NCBI GenBank assembly: GCA_943327755.2
Contig: CALPYF020000005.1
Span: 62,001-126,000 of the forward strand
Origin: Deinococcus hopiensis KR-140
Lineage (GTDB): Bacteria > Deinococcota > Deinococci > Deinococcales > Deinococcaceae
Length of the DNA: 64,000 nt
Reading direction: 5' to 3'
Below, in pieces: positions 63,598-64,000 of this stretch. The notes under the pieces were generated by a model. That model was not told where the DNA came from and did no database searches. It saw nothing but the letters and a program-made list of their open reading frames with translations. Within the stretch, counting starts at the first letter, position 1, and the number at the start of each line of letters is the position of its first letter. The position numbers were made by a program, and so were the translations under genes.

Positions 63598-64000
63598 ATG
63601 GGTGAAGTGCACGCCGAAGTGTTCCTGCTGGTGGTGGGGGTCCTGCTGCTGATGAGTCTGCTCATGAGCCGCATCGGAGGCCGGCTGGGCATTCCGGGCC
63701 TGCTGCTGTTCCTGGGCGTGGGCATGGTCGCGGGGTCCGACGGGCTGGGCATCCAGTTCCACGATTACCGGCTGGCGCAGGCGATCGGGACGGTGGCGCT
63801 GTGCTTCATCCTGTTCCAGGGCGGCCTGGACACGAACTGGGCGCACACGCGGCCCGTGGTGCGCCGCGGCCTGAGCCTGGCGACGGTCGGGGTGCTGGGC
63901 ACCGCCGGGATCATGGCGGCGTTCGTGCACTACGCCTTCGGGCTGCCGTGGCTAACGGCGTGGCTGCTGGGCGCCATCGTCAGCAGCACGGACGCCAGCG
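63598..64000 (+). CDS. CPA1-family cation:proton antiporter (partial)
   Basis: The first 134 codons of a membrane antiporter resembling NhaP2/CvrA K+(Na+)/H+ exchangers; the gene runs off the window end. Hydrophobic helices include VFLLVVGVLLLMSLLMSRI, GIPGLLLFLGVGMVAG, and TVALCFILFQGGLDTNW, a family hallmark. The partial last helix ends SSTDAS, matching the ion-binding T-D segment. ATG 63598 follows TGGAG by 5 nt. Cation specificity cannot be read from this part. Confidence 0.88.
   Translation, partial: MGEVHAEVFLLVVGVLLLMSLLMSRIGGRLGIPGLLLFLGVGMVAGSDGLGIQFHDYRLAQAIGTVALCFILFQGGLDTNWAHTRPVVRRGLSLATVGVLGTAGIMAAFVHYAFGLPWLTAWLLGAIVSSTDAS

Overview
The window is a high-GC chromosomal segment that fits the genus Deinococcus. 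The strongest markers are a late-step deinoxanthin gene set (crtO-type ketolase, cruF hydratase, crtD-type desaturase, CYP287A1-type P450), a bacillithiol-type deacetylase (bshB1), and a very regular leaderless gene-start pattern: a TANNNT -10 box followed 5-8 nt later by ATG or GTG. I see no phage, insertion sequence, CRISPR array, rRNA or origin.

Layout. 1-8.3 kb: the 3' end of an unknown gene, a terminator, alaS, and a convergent two-gene unit (a giant DUF4132-family protein with a small partner). 8.5-16.2 kb: a secreted esterase lipoprotein, a MerR/MFS pair with a likely operator, a two-TM protein coupled to a YjbR protein, a frameshifted small acidic gene, a metallophosphoesterase, a dus/dinB pair and a GNAT gene. 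16.3-21.4 kb: tRNA-Asn, then a complete branched-chain amino acid type ABC operon (livK-H-M-G-F). 21.5-27.6 kb: a guanidine-I riboswitch with its SMR exporter, pyrD, an Rrf2 regulator, and a hydrolase-pabBA-pabC overlapping operon. 28-37 kb: a small membrane protein, a pilin-like hybrid, and the carotenoid region (crtO, Nudix, cruF, acyltransferase, cruG-like glycosyltransferase, secreted protein, crtD, P450). 37-46 kb: DUF418 protein, low-Mr phosphatase, khpB/jag, prmC, an AT-richer orphan gene, a ChbG/GPH sugar operon, an acyl-ACP desaturase, and a peroxiredoxin coupled to a ParA-like ATPase. 46-57 kb: bshB1, tRNA-Thr, two coupled small genes, a secreted Cys-rich protein, serS, gatC, a serine hydrolase, mscL, a DUF512 radical-SAM protein, an FAD monooxygenase, a glycosyltransferase divergent from a double-Nudix gene. 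57-64 kb: pheS-Nudix-pheT interrupted by a compact DUF559 unit, a lamin-tail-domain lipoprotein, and the start of a CPA1 antiporter running off the end.

Most interesting: a 470-bp unit (59901-60370) with 16-bp perfect inverted ends, subterminal hairpins, its own leaderless promoter and one DUF559 nuclease-like gene, sitting antisense inside the pheS-Nudix-pheT operon. Also notable are two leaderless mini-ORFs, one coupled to crtD and one ahead of a terminator in the pheS leader, and the riboswitch whose P1 stem and Shine-Dalgarno-blocking hairpin share bases.

All family calls come from reading motifs by eye. No database search was run.
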